Part shown: piece by piece, positions 53,654-64,000 of the stretch | How positions within the stretch are numbered: position 1 is the first letter of the stretch | Layout: each line of letters opens with the position of its first letter | NCBI GenBank assembly: GCA_037127255.1 | Contig: JBANSL010000007.1 | Coordinates: 68,288,038-68,352,037, forward strand | From: Persicaria tinctoria | Lineage: Eukaryota; Streptophyta; Magnoliopsida; Caryophyllales; Polygonaceae | Length of the DNA: 64,000 nt | Direction: 5' to 3' | Made by a program: the position numbers and the translations under genes | Notes under the pieces: model-generated | Databases searched by the model: none | The model's input: the letters and a program-made list of their open reading frames with translations, nothing else | Told to the model about the DNA's origin: nothing

Positions 53654-55810
53654 TGTTGTTGCAGGAGTAAATCGAGTATTGAAATAAATATAAAATAAAG
53701 TTCAGACTGACTTCCCTGTCTCAGCAAATAAATACAAGACTTCCTCCCGTTGTAGTAAGAGAATAGTCAGGATCGAATCCACGAGGAAGCACGTCAGCAG
53801 TTCTTAGGTAGCTGTAAATTCTCACAGAAGCAGCAGAAAGACAGAAGCACAGAAAGGAAAGAAACAAATAAACCCGGCAAGGGCAACTAAAACAAAAGCA
53901 AAGAACAAAGCAAAGCAAAGCAAAGCAAAAACGAAAGGAAAGAACAAAGCAAGAAATAAAGCTACTCGACCTCGACAAGAGTCTACTCTATGTCGACAAG
54001 AAACAGTAAAAGACAGAAACTTTAAAATTGCAGATTTTAGAACACAAAACTCAAAATTCGACGGAAATAAATTCAATATATTAAAAGGCTTCCAAAGCCA
54101 GGGTTTCAACACCACAACGATAACCATGCAAAGTAACACATAAAGGCATAAAAGATCATGCTTTCCATCAAATAACTTTCGTCATTAACAAATAGGCATA
54201 TAGAGGCTTTCGCATAAACCCTAATTGTTACTAACCCTTTTTCACATAATTAATCCAAGTTGCATTAAGATCACTTTCGCTTCAATAATACAAACAAGGA
54301 TCACCTTCAACTCTCGCAAAAGAATCATGCTCATAGGGATAGAAGATGAATTGCACAAAAGATCTGACCTTTATCGCATCGCCTCACATGGCCACCGTCG
54401 GGCTCACCCCAGCCCCAGAAGTGGGTGGACTACTCACGCCTCATTGCAATCGCAGACATTGATTGATGAAAAGAACTAACTTGCATAAAATAAACTCCAA
54501 CTTACAACCTCTCTTTATGTAACTAACTAATTGTCTCTGAAATTGAATCGTGAATTGAATTGGAATTGTGATCTGGAATTGGAATGAATAAAACTGAGCC
54601 CCCTAGGGCCTTATTTATAGCCTTCATTCCCTAGCTATTCTAGGAAAGAAGATATCTATCTCTATCTAAAATTATATCTAAAACTTTGAAAGGATAAATA
54701 AATTGTTTTAAGGAAATAAATCTAAAAGGAAAAGATAAAACTAAATAGGTAAGTCTTCATGTCTTGATAGATCTTGTCTCCTTGATGATAGAACTTGATA
54801 AAATCGGATAGATCTTCGGCCAAATCGACTCCTTCGCGCCCAAGGAATCTCAATTCTACTCGGACAGGTCTCGTCGAGAAGTTTCTGGAATCTAGTCTAC
54901 TCGACCTCGACCACGGCTCGTCGACCTCGAGTAGGGTGGTTCGTCGACTGGACCTCCTCGGCTAGATCTACTCGATGTGCTCGGAGTTGGCTCACTAGGC
55001 TCTCGTCGACCTCGAGTAGCTCTTGTCGATGTCGAGTAGGACTGATCATCGACTAGGTCTCCTCGGGTGGCTCTACTCGACAAGGCTCGGACAAGGCTCC
55101 TTAGGCGCTCGTCGACCTCGACAAACCCTAGTCGACCTCGAGTAAGGTGGCTTGCCGACTAGGTCTTCTCGAGTGACTCTGCTCGATGGACTCCGGATCT
55201 GGACTCAGGCGCTCGTCGACCTCGACAAAGGGTCCTCGAGATCGAGTTGAGCGGTGTTCTTTCTTTCCGCTTCCGCGAGTTGCCTCTTCCGCTGGCAGCG
55301 AGTTTTTCCGCAGCAGCGAACGGTCCGCTGCAGCGAGTCGAGTAGCTGGCAGCGAGTCCCGCCTGGTCGTCCTCGGCTTCTCTCCTTGTCGACTCTGGGT
55401 GGGGTGTCTGGGCTTCGTTGATCTCGACTAGGGCTTGTCGAGATCGAGCAGGGTCCAGAGCTCGGGTTGGTCTGGCTCTCGATCAGGCTTTGTCGACAAG
55501 GCTGTGCTCGGACATGCTCGTCTAGGTCGAGTAGGCCTACTCGAGATCGAGTAGCCTTGACTCTCAGACTGGTTCCGCTGCTTTGACCTTGGACTTCTGT
55601 AGTGGTTTTCCGAGCTTTTCCGACCTTCTGTAGAATTGCTGTAATATGCCTCGATTTCTGCGAATTAAACAGAAACTGGTGTAGATTCCATAATTTGGCA
55701 AATAAACATAAACTACATAGATTCTGTACTATTCTAACCCAAATGAATGCAATGTATACGGAAATCGATATAAAAGTTACTGTAAAACATGGCAGATTCA
55801 GCTCACAACA
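53654..55810 (-). repeat. E3 5' LTR (2.16 kb)
   Basis: Minus-strand termini TGTTGTGAGCTGAATCTGCC...CTGCAACAACA. TATA box at 54612-54619. The TCGA palindromes are densest at 54880-55560, including CTACTCGAGATCGAGTAG at 55537-55554. Confidence 0.88.
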
Positions 55811-55951
55811 ACAACCCCCAAATTCAATTCATAAATTTCATTCTCAAAATCACATATAAACAATAATTAAAACACAAAATTTATTCTCAAAATCACAAAC
55901 TCTAATGAAAATTTCACAAAATTTATTCTCATAATCAAATCCTAATTTCAC

Positions 55952-56118
55952 CAATTTTATGGGGTAGAAACATAATTAAATAAGGAGGTAGAAACATAGA
56001 GAGTGGGTGCAAGTTGAACAAAGAATAAAAAAAAAACAATTTTATGGGGTAGAAACATAACTAAATAAGGAGGTAGAAACATAGAGAGTAAGTGCAAGTT
56101 GAACAAAGAATAAAAAAG
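55952..56118. repeat. Tandem duplication, period 85 bp
   Basis: Two units beginning CAATTTTATGGGGTAGAAAC at 55952 and 56037, differing at a few bases. Confidence 0.85.
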
Positions 56119-56165
56119 CTTTTGAGGGAGGTGGATTTTTTTTTAAAAAAAAAAAAGATGCTGGT

Positions 56166-56233
56166 ATGAATTGAATCCCCAACCTTTGATCTTATTTTAC
56201 TTTCTTTCCTTCCCACAAACCAACTAAGCAAAG
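56166..56233 (-). pseudogene. tRNA-like sequence
   Basis: Minus-strand TTTGCTTAGTTGGTTTGTGG, then GTTGGGGATTCAATTC: A- and B-box-like words without good stems. Confidence 0.3.
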
Positions 56234-57135
56234 TAGATTAATTAATCTTATATTCATCTTAGTTTTACTTATTACAAACTGCTATATATATAAATAATTT
56301 TTTTTCCAAAACTCCGGCGCGCGTGGGTCGAAGGGTGGGGCGGCCGCCTACGCCCGCCCCACCCTGGGGCCGCCCCTGCTTTCATCCATCGCCGGTCTCT
56401 GCTGTCGGTGTGGATCTCATCTCTGTTTGTCTCCTCGTGCCAGGTTACCCCCTCCTTATGGGATACATGGTCCACCAATCGCTTCTTCGTCCTTGGCCTT
56501 GTGCCTTTTGTTTCTTCCGCTCATTCAACCGCTTTACCTGTTCACTTTTGTCCTTTTTTGCTTCCTTGTCGTGTTTTAACTGCCTCTATTTTGGCTTATC
56601 CTTATGATGACCTGCTCACGATCTTGTTATTGTTCTTGAGGGTTGAGATGAGTTTATGGGGTTTGATTGGGCTTTGGTGTGGTTAGTGTTTCAATTTTCC
56701 GGTTGGTGTGCTTTGTTGTTCTTATTATGTTGCAGGCTTATTGTGAATGATGTTTGATTTTCCATGTTCGATCGATGACGTCGTGGATGTGCGGTCGATA
56801 TCTGATGGTTTGAATCCATAATCTGAGGTGTCCGACAGTGTCCCCAGAGCTCTCTGTGTGCATCGTCCCTTTGACCGATCGTTTTGTTTTTTTTTTGTCT
56901 TGTAATTGCAGTGTAGGATGGCTTGGACGTTTTCTTTTGTAATTTTATTTATGTCATTTGCTTCTATAATTTCTTCTCTGTTATTTGCTTATGTATTTTG
57001 CTTCTAGTTGTACATGATGATTAATCCATCTACCGACTTGTCCAGTCTCTCGGTTTCTCTAGGCTCTAGTTAACCGAATTCTTATCTTGCTTCTAAAAAA
57101 ATTTAATTTAAAAAGTACCATATCTATTTTATTTC
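56234..57135. other. Unassigned repeat-like DNA, no supported gene
   Basis: A GC-rich start (about 56310-56400) followed by T-rich sequence ending in CTTGCTTCTAAAAAAATTTAA near 57110 recalls a LINE 3' end, but no coding motif supports it. Two short plus-strand ORFs (56323-56686) have no recognisable domain. Confidence 0.35.
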
Positions 57136-57138
57136 TCA

Positions 57139-57638
57139 GAGCATGGGCAATGGGGGTTCTTTAACACAAATTTAAGAAATTTAATAATATTTTATTTGAA
57201 ATTGTAAAAATTGGGTTAAGGAACAATTTGACATGTTCTCTCATAAGTAACTCTTAGAGCACCCACATTGGGGTGTTTAAAGGATAAAAGATAGTGGGGC
57301 TATTTTGAATTCTATATTATTTAGTTTATAATAAAATGGGTTGTAGGTATGTGGGTAAAAAGTTAAGTTGGGTTTCTTAAGGAGAGAGAAAAATAAAAAT
57401 GAGAGTTAAGGAACCGAATTGGGTTCCATGGATGCGGATGCTCTTAAACACCCTACAAAAGAGAGAAATTGGGAACCACATTAAAAAAAAGTTGAAAGAA
57501 GAGTGAATAGATAAAAGATAAAAAGGGAGTTAAGAAACTCTTATGGATTTTAGGGATGTGAGTTAAAATGTATAATGAGTTGTTTAAAATGAGAGAAAGA
57601 TAAAAAGCGGAGTGAATAAACTCAAATGGGTCATGCTC
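57139..57638. mobile_element. Outer MITE, Tourist/Harbinger-like
   Basis: Ends GAGCATGGGCAATGG and CAAATGGGTCATGCTC, with TCA on both sides (57136-57138 and 57639-57641). It contains the inner MITE at 57257-57443. Confidence 0.5.
57257..57443. mobile_element. Inner MITE, Tourist/Harbinger-like (187 bp)
   Basis: GAGCACCCACATTGGGG at the left, ATGGATGCGGATGCTC at the right, flanked by TTA (57254-57256 and 57444-57446), the usual Harbinger target. Confidence 0.65.
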
Positions 57639-57641
57639 TCA

Positions 57642-58229
57642 TAAATTTTGGAAAAGCTGCACTAGATTAACCGAATGTTATCAAGTGTATGACGAAATTG
57701 ATGACGGCTGACGGCTGCCCTTTTGTGACATCATCAATTAATAGATAGTACTCCGTATTTCATTTGGGTAAAGATTTATTAGGGGGAATTAGGTGGAGTG
57801 GATTATTGTGGATACCATCAGGCATCAACCTTAAAAAATAAATTAAAAATAATTAAACTAATTAATTTAAATCTAAACTACAGTATTTATTTAAAATTGA
57901 GTAGTTAATATTTAACTAAATTGGAGTAATTTTACGAATTCTATCAAATCTTAACTGCATTTCATATACTGATCTTAATTTAATTTGTTTATTTACTTAT
58001 AAAGAAATTATAGAAGTATTAATTAGATTTGCTCATGTATATATATATATAGTACTCCGCCAACTTTTACAGTAGCAATAAAACATCTACAGTAATATAT
58101 AAATAGGAGTATATATTTACACTTTTACAGTAGCATTTTATAACTGCACCAATCCAACTTTTAGATTAAATAACTTAATTTAATTACAGTATTGTACGGA
58201 GTATATTGTAACCGCATCACTGATTCCTC
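57642..58229. other. AT-rich upstream region of the B3 gene
   Basis: No gene. Scattered AGTACTCCGTA-type words (for example 57748, 58052) resemble eroded Stowaway ends. Confidence 0.4.
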
Positions 58230-58238
58230 TATAAATTA
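58230..58238 (+). promoter_or_regulatory. Candidate TATA box of the B3 gene
   Basis: TATAAATTA about 175 bp before the start codon, followed by a CT-rich leader (TCCTCTTTCTCTCCACTCC near 58272), as in many plant promoters. Confidence 0.45.
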
Positions 58239-58413
58239 AGCAAACTCAAAAAGCAACTAAACTCACTTCAGTCCTCTTTCTCTCCACTCCTAACTACTTA
58301 CAGACTTACAGTACATACTATACCAAAACAAGCAAACTCAAAAAGCTTCTCAAGTAAGCAACAAACAGCCCAGCCATTAATTAAAATTTAAAAACCAAAA
58401 TTAATTAAATTAA

Positions 58414-58785
58414 ATGGCGGTCCATTCAACCCTGATTTTCAGTAAGCAGCTGAAGAGGTCAGACCTGCTACACAGGCTATCTGTTCCGAGCCGTTCCCTT
58501 CCGGATCTCCCCGTGTTCGAGCACGGGCAGAGCCGGATGAGGTTCTGGGTCAGGGACGTGGACAGTGGGGCGTGGTTCCATTTCCACTGCTACAAGAGGA
58601 AGAAGGGCTCATACTTAAAGCCAATCTTCTCCAGAGGGTATCTCGATTTCGCTCGCCGGAAGTGCCTTCGGATCGGAGATGAGGTTGTCTTGTACAAGAT
58701 GGACTCCCCTGGGTTTGGACAGTGGTTCCAAATCACTGCCTTTAGGAGGAGTGTTAGGCTCTTTGGTGTCAACATCAACATCTAG
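58414..58785 (+). CDS. Small single-domain B3-type DNA-binding protein
   Basis: 123 codons, no intron. Almost the whole protein fits a plant B3 fold: FSKQLKRSDL near residues 9-18 (strand 1 and first DNA-contact loop), VPSRSLPDLPV (23-33), MRFWVRDVDSGAWFHFHCY (42-60), then SRGYLDFARRKCLRIGDEVV (73-92), matching the family pattern of GW..F.R...L..GD.V. B3 proteins are nuclear transcription factors of the ABI3/ARF/RAV/REM superfamily. No second B3, dimerisation or repression domain is visible, which points to the short stand-alone B3 group; the exact subfamily and target genes cannot be told. The ATG at 58414 is the first in a clean leader. It is the only intact protein gene free of TE features here. 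Confidence 0.8.
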   Translation: MAVHSTLIFSKQLKRSDLLHRLSVPSRSLPDLPVFEHGQSRMRFWVRDVDSGAWFHFHCYKRKKGSYLKPIFSRGYLDFARRKCLRIGDEVVLYKMDSPGFGQWFQITAFRRSVRLFGVNINI

Positions 58786-59191
58786 TCATATATCTAGCAA
58801 CCACCTGCCATTAATTAAGGTATTTTATATTTTTATCATCAAAAACGATTTTTAAAATATTATACTAGTGGAGTATTGTTTTTTTCAAAAAATCTTTGTA
58901 AATTTAATATTTTATATATTTATAACAAAAGCTTACATATATATAACACATGTCACTTTTCTATATGTATTTTAAGGGATTAAAAATTCAATAAAAATAA
59001 TAACTATTTGTTAATTCTTTTCAATTTAATTGATAAATATTAAGCCTAACATTTTTCGATTGTTTTAAAAGAGAGAATTGAAAAGTAAGGAAATGAATGC
59101 AATGTAATTTAAAAAGAGTACTACTCGTAATCGTATTAGTTATTGACAACTTCAATCTTACTCTATAATCTCCTTCGTTCGTTAAAATATA
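58786..59191. other. AT-rich downstream region, no gene
   Basis: No gene seen. The words TCTCCTTCGTTCGTTAAAAT at about 59169-59188 and their weak inverted counterpart near 59555-59580 could be an older Stowaway-like MITE split by the one at 59192-59427. Confidence 0.35.
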
Positions 59192-59427
59192 CTACCTCCG
59201 TTCGGAAAAACTTGACACTTTACTATTCATGCACGCTTTTTTATGAGCTAAAAACTATATAAAATATCTAGTTTTTTTAATAATTTTTTTAACAACTTCG
59301 TAGTTATTATTAATAAGTACAAACTTGTTAAAAAAAATTTTAAAAAAATGGATATTTTATATAATTTTTATCGTTCTAAAAAAACGTGCAGGAATAGTAA
59401 ACGACAAGTTTTGCCGAACGGAGAGAG
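59192..59427. mobile_element. Stowaway-like MITE (236 bp)
   Basis: CTACCTCCGTTCGGAAAAAC and GTTTTGCCGAACGGAGAGAG are inverted ends with TA on both sides (59190-59191 and 59428-59429), the Tc1/mariner target. Arms of about 60 bp pair further inside (CTTTACTATTC with GAATAGTAAACG). Confidence 0.85.
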
Positions 59428-59429
59428 TA

Positions 59430-60829
59430 TTATTTTAGCTTTCTTTATAAATTTAAAAAAAATACCCTAATCATTATAAGTATAATTTCGTAAAATAGAT
59501 ACTAAAATATCTACAATAGAGTATTTTTTTGAACAACGTGAATACTCTAAACTGACAAATTTTACTGAACGAATTACCACCTTTTACTTGATTAGGAGAA
59601 TTGTTTTATTTCCCTGTATTTCAAACCAACATATTATGGATAAGGATGGAAAAATAACAAAAAATGAGCTATTGAATACTCCACTATTTCTTCTTTCCAT
59701 TCCATTGTCTCATTTTCTAATAAATTATAGTTTTTGTTTTGACCAAAATAAATAAATAAATTATACGTAGTACTCGTATCTTTTTGTTGTATCATCTTTC
59801 TATTACACCGGGTGGAGTACACGACCCTACAATTAACTACTAATTAATTGGAGTATTTATGTAATTTGGCAACCGGGTTTTAATACTGGTTTATTTTCTT
59901 TAAATTAGTTTCTCAATCCCTTACACCGGGCAGACCATATACACCCGAATGGCACTCCTGATCAAAGATTCAAAGGGATACTGTAAAGAAAAATTAGTGT
60001 GCATTTACAAATGAAATCTTTATGGTTAATATATTGAGAATTGATGTGAGACGTGATATTTTGACAGGTCATCATAGACTCACACCAAAAATATACCGAC
60101 GGGAGATGTTATGAAAAGAAAGCATAACGGAATTAAGTATAAGTGACATCGATTCATTTACTGCAATTGTGAAAGCTGGAGACCCTAAATAGTAATACTA
60201 GGGAGCATCACCTACAAAATTGGTACTGTACTAATTTTCGCATTTTGGAGGGTATATATGTTGGAAGAAATGGAGTAATCAAGTGGACGCAACGGATGAG
60301 ATCGAATCTTTGACTGTAATCAGCCGTCATAAGAGAACGACCTTGTGTTGAATTCAATTGAATTGAATGTACAGTAGTATATGATTTGCCAAAATAATTA
60401 CTTAAGGTCAAAAGGTTTGATTTTTGGATGCAAAAAGGTTGGGCTTAATTTATATACATGTACACTGATAATCAAGGGATTTCATATTTACTTTTTCTCT
60501 TTCTCTTCTTCTTTAATTCTACCTTCTAGAACGTACAATATGTGTGTACTTTTGTCCGTTTTGTGGTGATTTTGATGACCAAAGTTGCTATGAATATGAT
60601 TAACCAAACGTACAACAAAAACAACGACCGAGATCAGTTATTCTATTATTTATTTCTTAATTAAATCTATATCTATATAATATAAACACGTTTATAGGAG
60701 TATTTATATTTGTATATGATTGGAGAAGTAGAACAAATTTGCGGAGCAAAAACAATTGTAATATAGTTTTATATTCATTGGTTATGAAATATACATTATA
60801 AATGTAAAATTTGGGATAATAATAACAAA
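59430..60829. other. AT-rich intergenic, no gene seen
   Basis: Only short ORFs without recognisable domains. Confidence 0.5.
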
Positions 60830-60901
60830 GCGTTTGTAGTCCAACGGTTAGGATAATTGCCTTCCAAGCAATAGACCCGGGTTCGACTCCCGGCAGACGC
60901 A
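60830..60901 (+). tRNA. tRNA-Gly (anticodon UCC)
   Basis: 72-nt cloverleaf: acceptor GCGTTTG/CAGACGC (one G.U pair), D-arm, anticodon arm ATTGC-CTTCCAA-GCAAT with anticodon TCC, T-arm CCGGGTTCGACTCCCGG, discriminator A. No intron. A short T-run follows at 60907-60913 (TTCTTTTTTT), suitable for Pol III termination. It reads GGA (and possibly other GGN) codons. Confidence 0.95.
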
Positions 60902-60913
60902 TTCATTCTTTTT

Positions 60914-62433
60914 TTCCCCTTTTTTGTTGCCTTTTTAATTGTAATGTGGCCAAGTAAATCGCCTTGGGCTAAGATTAGCAATGGAGTAGCATTTACGAAG
61001 GCAGCCCACTTCGATAAACACGCATTGCCAATTACGAGCCTATAAAACCTCTATAGGACACCTTCTTCTTCATCGGATGATTGATCACCATTAGGTAATC
61101 AAATTACCTATTAACAAAGGTGAAGCCCTTCTCTTGTTTGTGCCAATTGAAGAGCCCACACCAAAGCCTCTTACTTAGCCACCACGAAATCAAAACTACA
61201 TTGATCCCGTGGTGGCTAGGCAGTGGGCACCAAAATGAACCCCATTTTGCCGATGACCCCATTTTAAGGAGTCTAAAAAACTGAACATAGCAAACCATCT
61301 CTTTAATTGGGACATGGGTTTCATTGATTCTGGACCTCTTTGGCGCCATTTAGGTGCTCATCGTTGCCACACCTAGCATCATCGTTAACGTGTTGTTGTT
61401 GCTGCTGCTGGCTGAGAAGATCGAAACAATGTAGGCAGAAGCTCCGCCCTGACTTGATTCAAAATTTCATATTTTTATAAACTTGTTTCCTCATTCTAAA
61501 CCTCTTAACTCGAATCTCACCCAAATGTTACTACATTGTTGCCCTGAAGTTAGGGCAGCAATGGAGTAACATTAATCTAACAGTTTGGCATATAAAAGTT
61601 GCAACTGAAGTCCAGGGCACATCACAGTTTTGTGATATGAAAGTTCCATATGAACTTGCTAAAACATAAATCTGAAAGGTCGGTCTAAACCAGTGTAAAC
61701 ATATATAAATTACTTGTGACCTGAAATGACCAAAACTATAAAACCCAAATGTGAACCAGGTTTGAGTTTAAACTATCAAAACCTTGTCAAACCCACACCT
61801 CCAACACAATTTGAAACTTTAGGGTTCAGACAGTGCAAGCCCTTAAGTGGAAACTACACAGCATATCTAGTTCTATCTTGTTACCATGAAACTCAAGCCA
61901 CCAACCACCTGTTGTGAATGGAGCAAACTCGGCTAGGAAGGACTCCTCTATCTATGCATCAGCAATATCCAGATAAGGCAGATTGTGGACAGAAACCAAA
62001 TGGACAAGACTATTTTGAGGAGAAGAAGATCTATTTCAAATGCATTCCTTGCAGCATAATAAAAGTGTAGTTCAATCTCATCCTAAACCCTAATGAGGAA
62101 CTGTAGGCAGCAGCAAAAGCGAGCACAAGACATATTCCCAGATTGTCAATGAACATATAAGCAATGTCTACGGTGAAGAAAACAATGAAGAAGCAATGTG
62201 AATGATCTTTGATACTTTCTCGTAAAATAACAAGGGCTTGTTATGAGAATAAGCCCACATTTCTCCATCAAGAGGTAAAATATCCGCAAAAATTATTGCA
62301 GTACTTTCTGCAATTGGACTATGTCTAGTTCCAACAGATAAGAGGTAAAAAGTTTATTAAACAGATGAACTCTTCAACGAGCATCTTGTTTGATTTCAAC
62401 TAATTCATTGGTGATAGTATGCCACAAACCCCT
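60914..62433. other. Intergenic and 3' flank of COX6b
   Basis: No supported gene. Short ORFs (61104-61349 minus, 61726-61917 plus) have no recognisable domain. The last few hundred bases probably include the COX6b 3' UTR. Confidence 0.5.
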
Positions 62434-63338
62434 TTATAAAGGGCCAGGAAAGGTACCATTTTCCCGTTGCTCATTCCACCTATCAACCTGCATAGATTGG
62501 CAATAAACAGCATAAGCAGCAAAGATAAAGAAAATTTGCGAGACCTGTATAAATCTTTGACTAATCCATACATCTAAATCCAGTTTTGGAGTTTCAAAGA
62601 TTTTTTTAAAAAAGGAAAAGAAGCAGCACAGCCTAGTTCTTATAGAAAACTAAAACTTACCCATTCACCGGGGCAAAGAGATCGATAATACTTGGCAAAT
62701 TTATCACACTCCGGGGCATCTTCACCCTTAGCAGCAATGCACCTAAACAAATCAAAAAATAGTTTAGGGCAGAGCATAATAATGAAGAAATACCCCAAGA
62801 AAGAGACAAATGATTCTACTGACCTGTGATACTCGACGTAACGAGTGAAACAATGCCTTGTTTGGTTTGTAGTTGGAAACCGAAAGTCTGCTGGCGCTGT
62901 TTCAAGCTGGAATACATAAGATAAATATCAGCAGGATTGAAGCAGGCAGAAGTAGAGAACTAACAATGAAAATCAATTTCGAAATGAAAACCATTCCTAA
63001 TAGCACACATATGAGCAGCTATGCTGGAAGTTGAAAAGCAACACGGGTAAGTACAAGGTAAAGACCTTGATTTCTGGAGCCTCTTCACTAGCTTCTCCAG
63101 CATCATCACCGTCTGTCGTTTCCTCAGCAGCAGGCTCCTCACTATTTTCAGCAGCATCAGCTGCAGCGTCAGAGCTTTCCTCAACAGCAGGAGGCACGCT
63201 GCTTTCTTCAGCTGCAGCAGGAGCCTCCTCTATCTTCTCCGGAGCAGCCTCCTCTGAATAAGCAACAACCGAGCTCTCAACCTTTTCAACCTCGGCTACT
63301 TCTGGATCAGCAGCTGCCTCAACAGGCAATGAGTACTC
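62434..63338 (-). CDS. COX6B: Cytochrome c oxidase subunit 6b (plant long form), exons 2-5
   Basis: Four exons on the minus strand: 63338-63066, 62906-62824, 62742-62661 and 62487-62434 (stop 62436-62434), all with GT-AG introns of 159, 81 and 173 bp; 163 residues visible. The last 72 residues are the conserved subunit: FRFPTTNQTRHCFTRY with twin cysteine motifs C-x9-C (CFTRYVEYHRC) and C-x10-C (CDKFAKYYRSLC), ending WNEQRENGTFPGPL. These CHCH cysteines form disulfides after import to the mitochondrial intermembrane space, where COX6b joins the two monomers of complex IV. The first ~91 residues are a Glu/Ala-rich acidic extension typical of plant COX6b-1. The first coding exon was not found and may lie beyond 64000; a reading from an ATG at 63356 is possible but crosses a good acceptor site. 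Confidence 0.9.
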
Positions 63339-64000
63339 CTGGGGCACAAAAACCATATGAGATCATAATCAGGAGGCAATACAAACATGCAAGCCCAAAA
63401 CATTGCAATCTTTTTAACACAATTATAAAACAGAAAACCAGACATTCACACTTCATATCCATCTTAGATATCTGCAGTCTGTATTTTTATTCTGTTTTTT
63501 AAGGAATGAGATTTGAAAAGGTCACTGTTGGATAACTAGGAATACCTAACATTATGTGAATTAGAAAAGTGAAAAAACAATTGGACAGAGCAATTGAGCT
63601 AAATCCCTTGGATCCAAGGCAGTGATTCTGAAAAAAACTGCAGGTTATACCTAATGGGCAGGGCTAAATTACTTCCTGGATCCCCAAAATGGAACAAAGC
63701 AAGGCCAAATGGCCAATCCTATATTCATCCATGGGAGAAAATGGGCATGTCTTAATTCCAAAGAGGGTCAATTTCCAACACATTGGCCATTACACAAGTA
63801 CTCAAGCTTCGATTAGTCATTAGAGTAAAAGGACCAAACCATAAAAAAATCCCTTTGATCCCAATTAATTGGACGACATGAAATATTACCGACTCTGAAC
63901 CAGACACATCTGATCCAACCGAAACCCTAGCAGAAAAATCAGGAACCGAATCAGCCCCAAAATCCAAGAAATAGCACCCACTAAATCCAGATTCATACTA
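63339..64000 (-). other. Probable first intron and 5' region of COX6b
   Basis: The minus strand ends with TTTTTGTGCCCCAG before exon 2 (an acceptor). A possible donor GAGTCG|GTAATA lies near 63888. A 36-codon hydrophobic ORF (63886-63996, minus) overlaps that donor; it could be an upstream ORF or chance. Confidence 0.4.

Larger units (their letters stand above)
46987..55810 (-). mobile_element. E3: Athila-like element with gag-protease, 3' LTR truncated
   Basis: Minus strand: 5' LTR 55810-53654, primer site 53651-53633, gag-protease 53570-50946, integrase-tail-like ORF 50622-50131, stem-loop motif 50103-50118, first purine motif (about 49829-49850), non-coding block, second purine tract (48669-48681), 3' LTR 48665-46987 lacking its last ~470 bp. 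Outer flank ACAAC (55811-55815). No RT, RNase H or integrase core anywhere, so it needs a helper. It is the least decayed gag-bearing copy. Confidence 0.85.

Noticed and set aside
56323..56686. Two overlapping plus-strand ORFs with hydrophobic stretches
   Set aside because: No recognisable family, two frames open at once, repeat-like context.
60657..60902. 81-codon minus-strand ORF
   Set aside because: It covers the tRNA-Gly gene in antisense; the start is made of complementary tRNA sequence.
61104..61349. 81-codon minus-strand ORF
   Set aside because: No domain and no sign of splicing or promoter; left unannotated.
63031..63261. 76-codon plus-strand Ser/Ala-rich ORF
   Set aside because: Antisense of the acidic COX6b exon 2.

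Overview
The window looks like nuclear DNA of a flowering plant, probably a eudicot. Three ordinary plant loci sit near the right end: an intronless B3-domain gene (58414-58785, +), a tRNA-Gly(UCC) gene (60830-60901, +) and a spliced cytochrome c oxidase subunit 6b gene (62434-63338, -, first exon not found and possibly past the window edge). Almost everything from 1 to about 57600 is transposable-element DNA in several nested layers. No species is asserted.

The dominant family is an Athila/Tat-like Ty3-gypsy LTR element, present as five copies. E1 (1-3371, +) is a 3' internal part plus 3' LTR. E2 (4660-11472, +) is complete, with both LTRs and a GTAAC target duplication. E5 (34595-39360, -), E4 (40949-46968, -) and E3 (46987-55810, -) form a same-strand array joined by deletion scars. 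Primer sites resemble the tRNA-Asp type. The copies carry gag and an Athila-type aspartic protease (E3, E4), gag alone (E5) or neither (E2). No reverse transcriptase, RNase H or integrase core is visible in any of them; E3 keeps only what looks like an integrase C-terminal tail. All copies are loaded with a short hyphenated palindrome built on TCGA-NN-TCGA, found in LTRs, untranslated parts and coding linkers, and seemingly absent from the other elements and the genes. This is the most unusual feature of the window.

Layout: E1 abuts a fragment of an older LTR family (3372-3783, resuming 11720-11762). That fragment is split by a hAT-like element (3784-11719), which is itself split by E2. From 11763 to 18790 the DNA is AT-rich with hAT-like non-autonomous elements (13164-14374, 15818-16333, 17285-18477 and a tiny chimera at 18705-18790). 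From 18791 to about 25700 a decayed gypsy element on the minus strand is interrupted by a solo LTR (19063-20377, TSD GGGTC) and by a Copia element with very short LTRs (21265-25629, TSD GAAAG). Next come a Mutator-like foldback element (25743-27460) with Helitron-like ends inside it, a CACTA end, two LINE RNase H tails (28213-29692), foldback MITEs (29781-30942), and a minus-strand LINE (31062-34594) split by a Mutator-like element (31248-32149). The E5/E4/E3 array follows, then MITEs and the gene-bearing right end.

For TE genes, function refers to the ancestral family; nearly all copies here are broken. Domain calls come from reading motifs by eye, without alignment software or database searches.
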